A stretch of 64,000 nucleotides of DNA from Pseudomonadota bacterium (GTDB lineage Bacteria > Pseudomonadota > Gammaproteobacteria > Burkholderiales > Ferrovaceae), in assembly GCA_021805445.1 (NCBI GenBank), contig JAJZFH010000049.1, positions 191,979 to 255,978 on the forward strand, read 5' to 3'. The notes beneath the pieces were generated by a model. That model was not told the origin of the DNA, did not search any database, and worked only from the letters and a program-made list of their open reading frames with translations. Below are positions 37,548-46,277 of this stretch, in pieces. How positions within the stretch are numbered: position 1 is the first letter of the stretch; the number at the start of each line of letters is the position of its first letter. The translations under genes and the position numbers were made by a program.

Positions 37548-37568
37548 TTACCAACCAGCCCATATAAT
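37539..37568 (+). promoter_or_regulatory. Promoter of the tsd operon
   Basis: TTTACT (37539-37544), an 18-bp spacer and a perfect TATAAT (37563-37568) lie about 90 bp upstream of the first gene. A small hairpin (CCCC 37609-37612 with GGGG 37619-37622) lies in the leader, before the TTTGGAG ribosome-binding site at 37644-37650. The weak -35 overlapped by the inverted repeat is the layout of an activator-dependent or repressed promoter. Confidence 0.55.
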
Positions 37569-37658
37569 GCGATCATTAATTCTAAGAATAGAACTATAAA
37601 GTATTAAGCCCCTCCAAAGGGGTTATCTCCCACAATAATTTTATTTGGAGCAAAGACC

Positions 37659-38450
37659 ATGAACAATGCACGCAGAGGGATGTTGGGTTTCATGACCAGC
37701 GGTTTGGCAACCCTGACGTTGGGCGGCGGAACGACGGCGCACGCCGAATCGGGCGCCTCCCCCTTGAAGACCTTGATCCCCGAAGGGACCCCGTGGTTAC
37801 CCATTTTAATCCAATCGCTGGAAAAAACGCCCAGACGCAGGGATTTCAAGAGCGTTCCCATGATCCTGACCCGCCCCGAAGAATGGGATGATGAGGCCTT
37901 ACGCTTGATTTTCGAGTATCAGGGACAACACAAGCAGGTTTTCGACAACATGGTTCTGGATGGCCCATGGCTCAATTTGATGAGAAATTCCCTGAACAGC
38001 CAAATATGGGCTTTTGGGCACAAGGACTTTCTGGTGGTCTCGGGCACCCACGGGCCCGCACATTTGGCGCTTTACGACGATTACCTTTGGGACAAATACC
38101 AATTGTCTCAACTGACCCAGGGGAAATTCAAGGACAACAGTTTCCTGAAAGTGTCTGCCGCTGCTCAGGCAGACCCTGCCCAGTATGAGGACATCACCGG
38201 CGTATTCTCCCCTCTGGATAACAGTATTCCCGTACTGCAATCCCGTGGCGTCGTTTTTCTGGCTTGTCACAATGCCATATTCGAACTGGCCACTCGACTC
38301 CACCAGTCCGGGCCGAACCCTGACCATCGATCCATCCCCCAATTGGCAGCCGAACTCACCAATCATCTCATCGATGGCACGGTATTGACCCCTGGCGTGA
38401 TGGGAACGATGCCCGAATTGGGCGCACGAGGTTTTCACTATGCCAAATAG
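37659..38450 (+). CDS. Tat-exported DsrE-like protein, first gene of the tsd operon
   Basis: The 263-residue product has a twin-arginine signal (NNARRGMLGFMTSG, then a hydrophobic stretch ending AHAES). The mature part has no strongly hydrophobic segment and a single cysteine, Cys203, in VVFLACHNAIFEL. The end (DGTVLTPGVMGTMPELGARGFHYAK) follows the pattern of DsrE/COG1416-type proteins, where a conserved Cys precedes PGVxxxPxGVxELxxxQxxGYAY. DsrE proteins are cytoplasmic sulfur carriers; this one would act in the periplasm. Assignment is by pattern and moderate. It ends 10 bp before the ModA-like gene and probably handles a sulfur species made or used by TsdA. Confidence 0.65.
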   Translation: MNNARRGMLGFMTSGLATLTLGGGTTAHAESGASPLKTLIPEGTPWLPILIQSLEKTPRRRDFKSVPMILTRPEEWDDEALRLIFEYQGQHKQVFDNMVLDGPWLNLMRNSLNSQIWAFGHKDFLVVSGTHGPAHLALYDDYLWDKYQLSQLTQGKFKDNSFLKVSAAAQADPAQYEDITGVFSPLDNSIPVLQSRGVVFLACHNAIFELATRLHQSGPNPDHRSIPQLAAELTNHLIDGTVLTPGVMGTMPELGARGFHYAK

Positions 38451-38460
38451 GAGAGCGTCC

Positions 38461-39447
38461 ATGAAAAACATCCGAACTCCCTTCGTTATCAAAACAATTT
38501 TACTGGCCCTGCTGGGAGGGATCACCTTGACTGCCCAAGCCGGGGTGAATCCGCCCTGGAGCGAAGGGAAAAACAACCCCGTCAGTCAGCGTGGACTGGA
38601 GTTCACCGTCCCTGAAGTGGACAATCTGCCGGATTTTCATGGGGATCCCATGGGCGCTCAGTTATCGATTTTCGTGGGTGGAAATTATTTTTTTGCCATG
38701 GCCCCCCTGGTAGCCGCCTTTGAGGATGAATACCCTGCGTTGAAAGGAAAGATTTATTACGAGACCATCCCACCGGGGCTACTGTTCAATCAAATTCGCC
38801 AAGGCGGTACCATCACGGTGGGCAACATGACCTGGACAGTCAAAGCGGACGTCTACGCAGCAGGATTGAAACGGGTCAGCGCACTGGACAATGAAGGGCT
38901 GCTGCAAAGTCCCGTTGTGTCCTATGCCACCAACCAACTGACGATCATGGTCCCGAAAAACAACCCCGCACATATCCGGACACTGAGCGACCTGGGCAAA
39001 CCCGGTATAAAACTGGTCATGCCCAATCCGGAATTCGAAGGGATTGGGAGACAGATCAAGTCGGCTTTGATGAAGGCAGGAGGCCCCAATCTGGTTCAGG
39101 AAGTTTATGTCCACAAGGTCGATACAGGAGAAACCCAACTGACCCATATCCATCACCGACAAAGCCCGATGGCATTGATGAAGGGTCTCGCAGATGCCGG
39201 GGTCACCTGGCAATCCGAAGCAATTTTTCAGGAGGAAATAGGAAATCCGATCACCCACGTGGAGATTCCCGCCACTCAGAATGCCACCGCGGTTTATGCG
39301 GCGGGAGTCGTAAAGGACGCACCTCATCCGCAAGCAGCTCAAGCCTGGATCGATTTCCTGAAGTCTCCCAAAGGCCAGGCCATTTTTGCCCACTATGGTT
39401 TCAAACCTTATCCGGAAGCCACGGATAAGTCGTCAATCCATCGATGA
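38461..39447 (+). CDS. ModA-like periplasmic oxyanion-binding protein
   Basis: This 328-residue protein has a cleavable signal peptide (MKNIRTPFVIKTILLALLGG to AQA) and a type II periplasmic-binding fold like ModA and other SBP_bac_11 members: LSIFVGGNYFFAMAPLVAAFEDEYP, then NQLTIMVPKNNPAHIRTLSDLGKPGIKLVMPNP and the C-terminal HPQAAQAWIDFLKSPKGQAIFAHYGF. No ABC permease or ATPase gene is near, so classical molybdate uptake is unlikely. In this operon it could present thiosulfate, tetrathionate or sulfite to TsdA or to the sensor kinase. The start has AGGAG overlapping the preceding stop. Confidence 0.8.
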   Translation: MKNIRTPFVIKTILLALLGGITLTAQAGVNPPWSEGKNNPVSQRGLEFTVPEVDNLPDFHGDPMGAQLSIFVGGNYFFAMAPLVAAFEDEYPALKGKIYYETIPPGLLFNQIRQGGTITVGNMTWTVKADVYAAGLKRVSALDNEGLLQSPVVSYATNQLTIMVPKNNPAHIRTLSDLGKPGIKLVMPNPEFEGIGRQIKSALMKAGGPNLVQEVYVHKVDTGETQLTHIHHRQSPMALMKGLADAGVTWQSEAIFQEEIGNPITHVEIPATQNATAVYAAGVVKDAPHPQAAQAWIDFLKSPKGQAIFAHYGFKPYPEATDKSSIHR

Positions 39448-39459
39448 AGAGACCGTGAC

Positions 39460-40137
39460 ATGATGAACAAAACAAAGTACTTTGAGCGTGGGAAAGCGTC
39501 CCTCAAGGCCCTCCTGTTTCTGCCCCTGGCCTTTGGCGCGCACGCCGAAAGACTCCCCTCTCAACCCCAGATCTCTACAGAAGGAGAGGGCAGTGGATTC
39601 AGTCTCACTGCCTGTACCCGTTGTCATGGAGTCGGAGGGGACGGGAATACCGCAGAGGGGATACCGCGCTTGAGGGGACTTCCCTTCACGTATCTGAAGG
39701 AACAACTGCAGGCCTTTGCCTCGGGCGAACGGCAAAACCCCATCATGAACTCGATCGCCCGAACGCTCTCGGCCGATGACATCACCCATGCTGCCAGTTT
39801 TTACACCCAGTTACCCCCCCTATTCCAACCTCTGGGAACAAAGGATGAATCCACCAACGAACTGGCCGTTCATGGCCGCTGGAGTGAAAACATTCCGCCC
39901 TGCGATGATTGCCATGGGCCCGAAGGGAAGGGGGTAGGCGAAAACTTTCCCGCTTTGAATGGGCAATCTGCACGCTATCTGGAAAACCAGTTGCAGGCAT
40001 TCAAGAAGGGCAGCCGCCCGTCGGGCCCACTCAATTTGATGGGAAATATCGCCAAAAAACTGTCGGATGCCGATATTCAAACCCTCTCACGCTACTATTC
40101 TGGCTCGTCCCCCAGGGACACAGGAGGTCAACCGTGA
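39460..40137 (+). CDS. tsdB: Dihaem cytochrome c, TsdB-like
   Basis: This 225-residue exported protein has a signal peptide and two CXXCH haem sites, CTRCH (52-56) and CDDCH (148-152), in two repeated c4-like halves (GLPFTYLKEQLQAFASGERQNPIMNSIA and QSARYLENQLQAFKKGSRP). TsdB proteins accept electrons from TsdA. Its stop overlaps the tsdA start by 4 bp. Met starts at 39460 and 39463 are both possible. General cytochrome c4 function is the alternative, but the context favours TsdB. Confidence 0.88.
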   Translation: MMNKTKYFERGKASLKALLFLPLAFGAHAERLPSQPQISTEGEGSGFSLTACTRCHGVGGDGNTAEGIPRLRGLPFTYLKEQLQAFASGERQNPIMNSIARTLSADDITHAASFYTQLPPLFQPLGTKDESTNELAVHGRWSENIPPCDDCHGPEGKGVGENFPALNGQSARYLENQLQAFKKGSRPSGPLNLMGNIAKKLSDADIQTLSRYYSGSSPRDTGGQP

Positions 40138-41024
40138 AATACCTGATGACCCTTGCTCTGTTGGTGACCAGTCTGGCGACCTTGGGAAACGGTCTGCCCG
40201 CCGACGTACCCCCTGAGGAATGGCCCTCTGTTTTGCCTGCGGACCACGATATTCCCAAGGATGAATTTGGAAAAATGGTACGCCAGGGGCAATTGATTTT
40301 TTCCGACACCGGTCAATTCGCACGCGCCTACGTAGGCAATGATTTGAGTTGCCGCAATTGCCATCTGGACCAGGGTCGCAAGGCGGGATCAGCGCCCTTA
40401 TGGGCAGCATTCCTGTCATACCCTGCTTATCGAGCCAAAAACCACCGGGTCAACACCTTCGAGGAACGTTTGCAGGATTGCTTTCGCTATAGCATGAACG
40501 GTAAAGCACCTCCTCTGGGTGACCCTGTACTGGTGGCTTTGGAATCGTATGCCTACTGGATGGAGAAAAATGCAAAAATCAATCCCCGATTGACGGAGCG
40601 AGGATTTCCAAAACTTCAAAAACCCAGCACTCCTCCCAGTTACGAACGAGGAAAAATCGTCTACGCAAATAATTGCGAACTCTGTCACGGGTCCAATGGT
40701 CAAGGGAGAATAGCCAATGGCGGGCACCTGGTCTTTCCCCCGCTGTGGGGGAACCGCTCTTTCAATTGGGGAGCCGGAATGGCCCACCTGGATAAGGCTG
40801 CGGCCTATATCAAAACCAATATGCCCCTGAGTCTGGGAGGATCTCTCTCAAATCAGGATGCCTGGGACGTAGCCTATTTCATGGAGGGGCATGATCGTCC
40901 TCAGGATCCACGCTACACCGGTTCCGTGGATGAGACACGCGCCCTGTTTCACCATACCCAGAATTCTCTCTACGGACATCTGGTTGCCGGTCATGTACTG
41001 GGAAACGGCCCCGTGTCCAAATGA
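40134..41024 (+). CDS. tsdA: Thiosulfate dehydrogenase TsdA
   Basis: TsdA oxidises two thiosulfates to tetrathionate in the periplasm. The 296-residue protein has a signal peptide and two haem sites, CRNCH (73-77) and CELCH (181-185). The signature NTFEERLQDCFRYSMNGKAPPLGD contains Cys116, which corresponds to the unusual axial haem ligand of TsdA. PPLWGNRSFNWGAGMAHLDKAAAYIKTNMP and QDAWDVAYFMEGHDRPQDPR are also typical. The start is GTG 40134 with AGGAGG at 40122-40127; the longer frame from 39909 is excluded by overlap with tsdB. Confidence 0.94.
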   Translation: MKYLMTLALLVTSLATLGNGLPADVPPEEWPSVLPADHDIPKDEFGKMVRQGQLIFSDTGQFARAYVGNDLSCRNCHLDQGRKAGSAPLWAAFLSYPAYRAKNHRVNTFEERLQDCFRYSMNGKAPPLGDPVLVALESYAYWMEKNAKINPRLTERGFPKLQKPSTPPSYERGKIVYANNCELCHGSNGQGRIANGGHLVFPPLWGNRSFNWGAGMAHLDKAAAYIKTNMPLSLGGSLSNQDAWDVAYFMEGHDRPQDPRYTGSVDETRALFHHTQNSLYGHLVAGHVLGNGPVSK

Positions 41025-41100
41025 ACCACGTATCGATGGATCGAGGAAAACCCTGTTAAAGTGCGGTTTCTCCCCATTCATGGCTAACTTCTGGACGTCG

Positions 41101-41685
41101 ATGAAAATTCTTTGTATCGAAGACGATCATGAAATGGCCGACTTGATTTCCGAGGAGTTGCAAGATCGGGGATTCACCGTCCTCCTGACCCATGACGGCC
41201 AAACTGGACTCGATGCCATCGAGCGTGGGCGCCCGGATCTGGTACTGTGCGATATCGGCTTGCCCATGCTGTCTGGATTCGAGGTATTGGAAAAAGTCCT
41301 GGTCGCACTGTCCAATCCGCCACCGTTCATTTTTTTGACAGCCCTCACCGACCGCGAAAGTGAATTGCGCGGACGACGGCTGGGCGCGGATGACTATGTC
41401 ACCAAACCGATCGACTTTGATGTACTGTACGAAATCCTGCGCGCACGTTTAGGGCGGGCACGGGAAAACACGATCCCTCCGGTTGGGATGGAATTGGCAG
41501 ACAGGGAGCGGGAAGTACTGACCTGGTCGGCACGGGGCAAAACCTCCAGTGAAATTGCCCTGATTCTGGGACTGTCAAAAAGAACGGTAGATTTCCACAT
41601 CGACAACGCCCGTACCAAACTGGGGGTTGCCACCCGTATCGAAGCCGCGATCCGGGCAGCCAGCCTGGGCCTGATCGCACCCTGA
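41101..41685 (+). CDS. Response regulator with LuxR-type DNA-binding domain
   Basis: This 194-residue regulator has a receiver domain (1-115) with acidic CIEDDHE, phospho-acceptor Asp51 in LVLCDIGLPMLSG and Lys102 in YVTKPIDF. A LuxR/NarL helix-turn-helix follows (LADREREVLTWSARGKTSSEIA, then LGLSKRTVDFHIDNARTKLG). ATG 41101 is chosen because the receiver begins there; an in-frame ATG at 41080 is possible. It follows tsdA by 76 bp, and the only kinase nearby is the one at 35781-37313, so it is the likely partner and regulator of the operon. Confidence 0.9.
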   Translation: MKILCIEDDHEMADLISEELQDRGFTVLLTHDGQTGLDAIERGRPDLVLCDIGLPMLSGFEVLEKVLVALSNPPPFIFLTALTDRESELRGRRLGADDYVTKPIDFDVLYEILRARLGRARENTIPPVGMELADREREVLTWSARGKTSSEIALILGLSKRTVDFHIDNARTKLGVATRIEAAIRAASLGLIAP

Positions 41686-41691
41686 CCCCCT

Positions 41692-44600
41692 TTATTCATC
41701 GGATTTAAGGGTGTTATCCATCGGTTTTGCCCGAGGTTTACCTCGACTCTTGTCAAGAAACACCATTTGCAAGGCAGGAGCCACCACCAGCAACATGATC
41801 GGCCCCAATAACATCCCCCCCACCACCACCATGGCCAGGGGACGTTGCACCTGACTGCCGATACCGTGCGACAAAGCCGCAGGAAGCAGTCCGATACACG
41901 CTGAGAGGGCTGTCATGAGAAGCGGACGCATGCGCTTCTCAGCCGCTGTAAACATGGCTTCTTCAGCCGGCATGCCCGAATTCACCAGGCCATTGAAGAA
42001 GGTCATGATGAGAATCCCGTTCATGACCGAAACCCCAAACAGGGAAACAAAACCGATGGCCGCCGAGATACTCAGATCCAATCCCGTCAAATACAGGGCA
42101 ATGACTCCCCCTGCGGCGGAGAAAGGAATGGCCACCAACACCAAAAGGCTGTCACGCACGGAATTGAACAGGCCATAGAGCAAGATCAGAATCAGACCCA
42201 GGGCGATGGGGACCACCACAAAAAGCCGCTGTTTGGCCTGTTGCAATTCATCGAACTCTCCGGCCCACTCGATCCGGTATCCCTGAGGTAAGGGAACCTG
42301 GCGCGCAATGGCCTGCTGGGCTTCCAATACCGTGCTCCCGATATCACGCCCCCGCACGCTGAATTTGACCGGGATGAAACGCTGGTTTTTCTCATGATAG
42401 ATGTAAGAGGCGCCTGTATCGAGAGAAATATTCGCCACTTCACTGAGGGGAATATAAGCATTGGTTCCCGTTGGGGTTTGATAAGCCACCTTCAAATGGC
42501 GAATCGAATCGATATTCTGTCGAAACTCGGGTGCCAGACGCACCACCAGGGAAAATTGCCGGTCACTTTCCATCAGTGTCGTGGTCTGCGCACCGCCCAG
42601 AGCCGCCTGGACCACCGTATTGACATCGCCCGTATTGAGCCCATAACGGGCAGCCCGTACCCGATCCACCACGACATTGAGATTGGGTTGTCCCATGACC
42701 CGAAAAACCCCCAGGTCCGCAATACCCTTGACCTTGGCCAACTCATCGTGTACCTGATCGGCCAGTTTTTCCAGTGTCATCAGATCCGGGCCCAGGATCT
42801 TGACCGAGTTGGCTCCCTTGACCCCTGACAGCCCCTCTTCCACGTTGTCCTGAATATACTGGGAAAAGTTGAATTCTATGCCGATGAATTCCTGCGCAAA
42901 CCTTTTCTGCAACTCCGCCACCAACTTTTCCTTGGTCACCCCGGCTGGCCAGTCTTCCATGGGTTTCAGAGGTACAAAAAATTCCGCGTTTCCAAAACTG
43001 GAGGCATCACTCCCGTTGTCTGGTCGCCCATGCTGAGAAACCACCGTAATGACTTCAGGATAGGTATCCAGAATCTGTCGGATCCGGGTCACGGTCGGCA
43101 TCCCTGCTTCCAGTGAAATGGTGGGCGGCATGGTCGCCCGAATCCACAAATTTCCTTCCTCGAGAGCAGGAAGGAATTCCGATCCCGTCATACGCAACAG
43201 AAGCAATGCAACCCCCAAAAAGGCCATTCCTCCCAGTATGGTTGTTTGACGATGTGCCAGGGCCCAGCGCAGAATCGGGATGTAACGACCACGTAACCAA
43301 CGCACCACCAGGGTTTCCGTATCGCGCACTTCTTTTGGCAACAAAAAGGAGGAGAGAACAGGCGTAATGGTAAAAGTCGCAATCAAGGCTCCAGCCAGGG
43401 CATATCCATAGGTACGCGCCATCGGACCAAAAATCTGGCCCTCCACCCCCTCCATGGTAAAGAGGGGCAGGAAAGCGGCCACGGTGATCATGGTCGAAAA
43501 GATAATGGCGCGATCCACCTGCAGGACACTGATGAAGATCATGCGCAATCGGTTGGTCCACCCATAACCGTGGGCCAGAATCCGGGTGTCCCCCCGTTCG
43601 TTTCCTTCCAGTAAAGCTTCGAGCAACGCACTACGATCAGCCTTGTTTTTCTGAAAATTATGGAAGACGTTTTCCACCAGAATGACCGCAGAGTCGACAA
43701 TGATGCCGAAATCCACCGCCCCCAGAGAAAGCAGGTTGGCGGACTCCCCTGTCATGACCAACAGGATGATGCTGAAAAACAGGGCAAAAGGAATATTGAT
43801 GCCCACGATGAGCGCACTGCGCAGATCTCCCAGAAAAACCCACTGGATAAAGAAAACGAGCAGACATCCAAAGATCAGGTTATGCAATACGGTATGGGTG
43901 GTGACGTTGACCAAGGATGTCCGGTCATAGAAAGGAACGATCTTGACTCCGGGCGGAAGACTGCCATCACGGTTGATTTTTTCCACTTCGGCCTTGACTC
44001 GGGCCACCACATCATTGGTTTGCATGGTACGGTTCATCACGACGATAGCAGCCACCACATCATCCTGGCGATCGCGTCCTGCCTTGCTCAAACGAGGCAC
44101 CACTCCCACTTTGACCTGAGCCACATCCTTGACCAGGACCGGAGTTCCGTTGGACTGCGAGAGCACGATGTTTTCCACATCAGTCACCCGTCGTCCCTGG
44201 GTCAAATCCAGCCCGCCTCCGGTATCGATCAAGCCAACGCCACGTATGTTAAGGGACTGTTGGCCAATATTGATGGTCCGTCCCCCCACGTTGATGTTGG
44301 CATTGCCGATGGCCGAAACCATTTGGGGAATGGTGATGTTGTAGGCTTCCAGTTTATGCAGATCGGCCTCTACATCGAACTCTTTGGTGGTCCCCCCCCA
44401 ACTGTTGACCTGGACCACTCCTGGAACTGTCAACAAACGCCGTTGCAACACCCAATCCTGGACCGTGCGAAGATTGGTCAAGCCAAAATTGGGGGGCCCC
44501 ACGACCTGATAACGAAAAATCTCTCCCACCAGACTGGACGCCTGAATCTGGGGAGAAACATTGTTGGGCAGACTGACATTCTGTTGCAGGCTCAAGGCAG

Positions 44601-44928
44601 CCTGGGTATAGGCAAAATAATAATCGATGCCGTATTTGAAGGTGACGCGGATGAACGACAGTCCATAAAAGGACGTGGAACGGATATTGTCGACCCCAGG
44701 GGTTGCCGCCAACCCCACTTCCATGGGTACCGTATAGTACCGTTCCATTTCCTCGGCCGAAAGGCCCGGTGCCTGAGCCGTGATCTCGAGAATCACCGGT
44801 GCCGGATTGGGATAGGCCTCCACGTTGAGTTTCAGGTAGGCCATGATCCCACCGGCAATGAATACCAGAAGTCCCAATAATACGAGAGGGCGACGAGACA
44901 GCGAAAACAACAGAATACTTTTCAACAC
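41692..44928 (-). CDS. Heavy-metal RND efflux pump (CzcA/CusA family)
   Basis: This 1078-residue inner-membrane transporter has the RND layout of twelve membrane segments with two large periplasmic loops. In the fourth membrane segment, DFGIIVDSAVILVE carries Asp406, Asp412 and Glu419, the acidic triad of the heavy-metal HME-RND subfamily (absent in drug pumps). The C-terminal repeat has GAVDFG-like FVSLFGVSVMNGIL. It lies 12 bp downstream of the membrane fusion protein gene. The exported metal (Zn/Co/Cd/Ni or Cu/Ag) cannot be decided; no Met triad typical of CusA was identified. Confidence 0.9.
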   Translation of the reverse strand: MLKSILLFSLSRRPLVLLGLLVFIAGGIMAYLKLNVEAYPNPAPVILEITAQAPGLSAEEMERYYTVPMEVGLAATPGVDNIRSTSFYGLSFIRVTFKYGIDYYFAYTQAALSLQQNVSLPNNVSPQIQASSLVGEIFRYQVVGPPNFGLTNLRTVQDWVLQRRLLTVPGVVQVNSWGGTTKEFDVEADLHKLEAYNITIPQMVSAIGNANINVGGRTINIGQQSLNIRGVGLIDTGGGLDLTQGRRVTDVENIVLSQSNGTPVLVKDVAQVKVGVVPRLSKAGRDRQDDVVAAIVVMNRTMQTNDVVARVKAEVEKINRDGSLPPGVKIVPFYDRTSLVNVTTHTVLHNLIFGCLLVFFIQWVFLGDLRSALIVGINIPFALFFSIILLVMTGESANLLSLGAVDFGIIVDSAVILVENVFHNFQKNKADRSALLEALLEGNERGDTRILAHGYGWTNRLRMIFISVLQVDRAIIFSTMITVAAFLPLFTMEGVEGQIFGPMARTYGYALAGALIATFTITPVLSSFLLPKEVRDTETLVVRWLRGRYIPILRWALAHRQTTILGGMAFLGVALLLLRMTGSEFLPALEEGNLWIRATMPPTISLEAGMPTVTRIRQILDTYPEVITVVSQHGRPDNGSDASSFGNAEFFVPLKPMEDWPAGVTKEKLVAELQKRFAQEFIGIEFNFSQYIQDNVEEGLSGVKGANSVKILGPDLMTLEKLADQVHDELAKVKGIADLGVFRVMGQPNLNVVVDRVRAARYGLNTGDVNTVVQAALGGAQTTTLMESDRQFSLVVRLAPEFRQNIDSIRHLKVAYQTPTGTNAYIPLSEVANISLDTGASYIYHEKNQRFIPVKFSVRGRDIGSTVLEAQQAIARQVPLPQGYRIEWAGEFDELQQAKQRLFVVVPIALGLILILLYGLFNSVRDSLLVLVAIPFSAAGGVIALYLTGLDLSISAAIGFVSLFGVSVMNGILIMTFFNGLVNSGMPAEEAMFTAAEKRMRPLLMTALSACIGLLPAALSHGIGSQVQRPLAMVVVGGMLLGPIMLLVVAPALQMVFLDKSRGKPRAKPMDNTLKSDE

Positions 44929-44940
44929 GGTTCTCTATCC

Positions 44941-46143
44941 TCACTCGCCCGTCGAGGCATCGACCGCAAAAGCATTGCTCAGGAAGATCGCTCCATCAGT
45001 GGCCACATTCTCACCCGGCTGAATGCCTTCCAGAATCTGCATCAGATTTTCCTGACGAACCCCGAGAATCACTGAACGCCGCCTGAAACGGTGCTGCCCC
45101 TCGGCAACCCAGGCACTGTAAGACCCATCCCCTTCGCGCACCACCCCACCATCGGGAAGTCCCACCGATTGCATATCGGCCCCCGTACGAATGGTAAAGG
45201 TTGCCATCATCCCCGGATGCAATTCATGACGGGGATCAGGAACCACACAGCGAACCTGAAGACGGTGGGTATTGGGGTCCACCACGGTCCCGACTTTATC
45301 GATCTTCGCCTGGAACGTTCGTTGAGGGAAAGCCATGACACGCACGATCACGGATTCCCCACTTTCCAGAAGCGGGATATCGGTTTCGGACACATTGGCC
45401 AGCATCCACACCTTGGAGAGGTCGGAAATGGCATAGGGAGCGGGGGCCGTACCCGGTTGCACATAGGTTCCCGCAGCAGCGGACATGGCAACGACCGTCA
45501 CGCGCCCATCGAGGGGACTGGGAACATCCAGGATCGCGTCCACCTCGTGGGTCGCCTCGATACGGTCGATCTCATGGGCGGACTTGCCAAACAGATGCAG
45601 GGCATTCCGTGCTGCATTGTAATTCCCCTCTGCGGTTTGCTGATCTGAGATAGCCTGCTGATAATCCTTTTCCGCCAATCCCTTGAGTGCGATGAGTCGT
45701 TTGGCGCGCTCCAGCACACGAGTCGTCAATTCGCGCACCCCTGCCGCCGCAATCACGGTGGATTCCGCCTGGATCAAGTCGGGGCTGTCAAGGGTATAGA
45801 GCGTCTCCCCTTTCTTGACAAAATCCCCCACTTCCTTGAACCTCCGGAGAATTTTACCGGGGTACGGAGGATAAACCTGCACCGTCTGGTCATCATCGAA
45901 GGCGATAACCCCCATGGCCTCCCGTTGTGCCAGAAAAGTGTGAAGGGTGGCTGGTACCACCTTGACCAGCGCCATTTGAGCATCCGTCAATTGCAACGTT
46001 TGTCCGGACACCTTCGGTCCGAGGGCAGATCTGCCCTCGCTGACGGGAGGTTGAGCACCGCCATTGAAGAAATAGATCAGCGCGCTTACCAAGACGAGAG
46101 TAGCGCCCCCCGAAATCACCCATTTTTGATGATTGAACCCCAT
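44941..46143 (-). CDS. RND efflux membrane fusion protein (CzcB-like)
   Basis: This 400-residue periplasmic adaptor links the RND pump to the outer-membrane channel. It has an N-terminal membrane anchor (WVISGGATLVLVSALIYFF), a split lipoyl domain (PPYPGKILRRFKEVGDFVKKGETLYTLDSPDL and SPLDGRVTVVAMSAAAGTYVQPG) around a helical hairpin, then a beta-barrel domain. ATG 46143 with AGGAG upstream is preferred to the open frame from 46254. No His-rich N-terminal metal-binding stretch is visible. It is divergent from the outer-membrane factor. Confidence 0.9.
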   Translation of the reverse strand: MGFNHQKWVISGGATLVLVSALIYFFNGGAQPPVSEGRSALGPKVSGQTLQLTDAQMALVKVVPATLHTFLAQREAMGVIAFDDDQTVQVYPPYPGKILRRFKEVGDFVKKGETLYTLDSPDLIQAESTVIAAAGVRELTTRVLERAKRLIALKGLAEKDYQQAISDQQTAEGNYNAARNALHLFGKSAHEIDRIEATHEVDAILDVPSPLDGRVTVVAMSAAAGTYVQPGTAPAPYAISDLSKVWMLANVSETDIPLLESGESVIVRVMAFPQRTFQAKIDKVGTVVDPNTHRLQVRCVVPDPRHELHPGMMATFTIRTGADMQSVGLPDGGVVREGDGSYSAWVAEGQHRFRRRSVILGVRQENLMQILEGIQPGENVATDGAIFLSNAFAVDASTGE

Positions 46144-46277
46144 ACACTCGAACTCCTGCCAATTTTGGCGCAATGATGCGGCTTTCGTCCTCTCTCGTCT
46201 ACTGTGACAAATCACAGTTTTCATGGGGCCAGAACCCTCGTACACTGCCCTCAAATCAGACTTGGAGCCTTTGCGTC

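Noticed and set aside
43660-44880. Open reading frame of 406 codons on the plus strand
   Set aside because: It is antisense to the RND pump and rich in His/Gln/Asp, typical of shadow frames.
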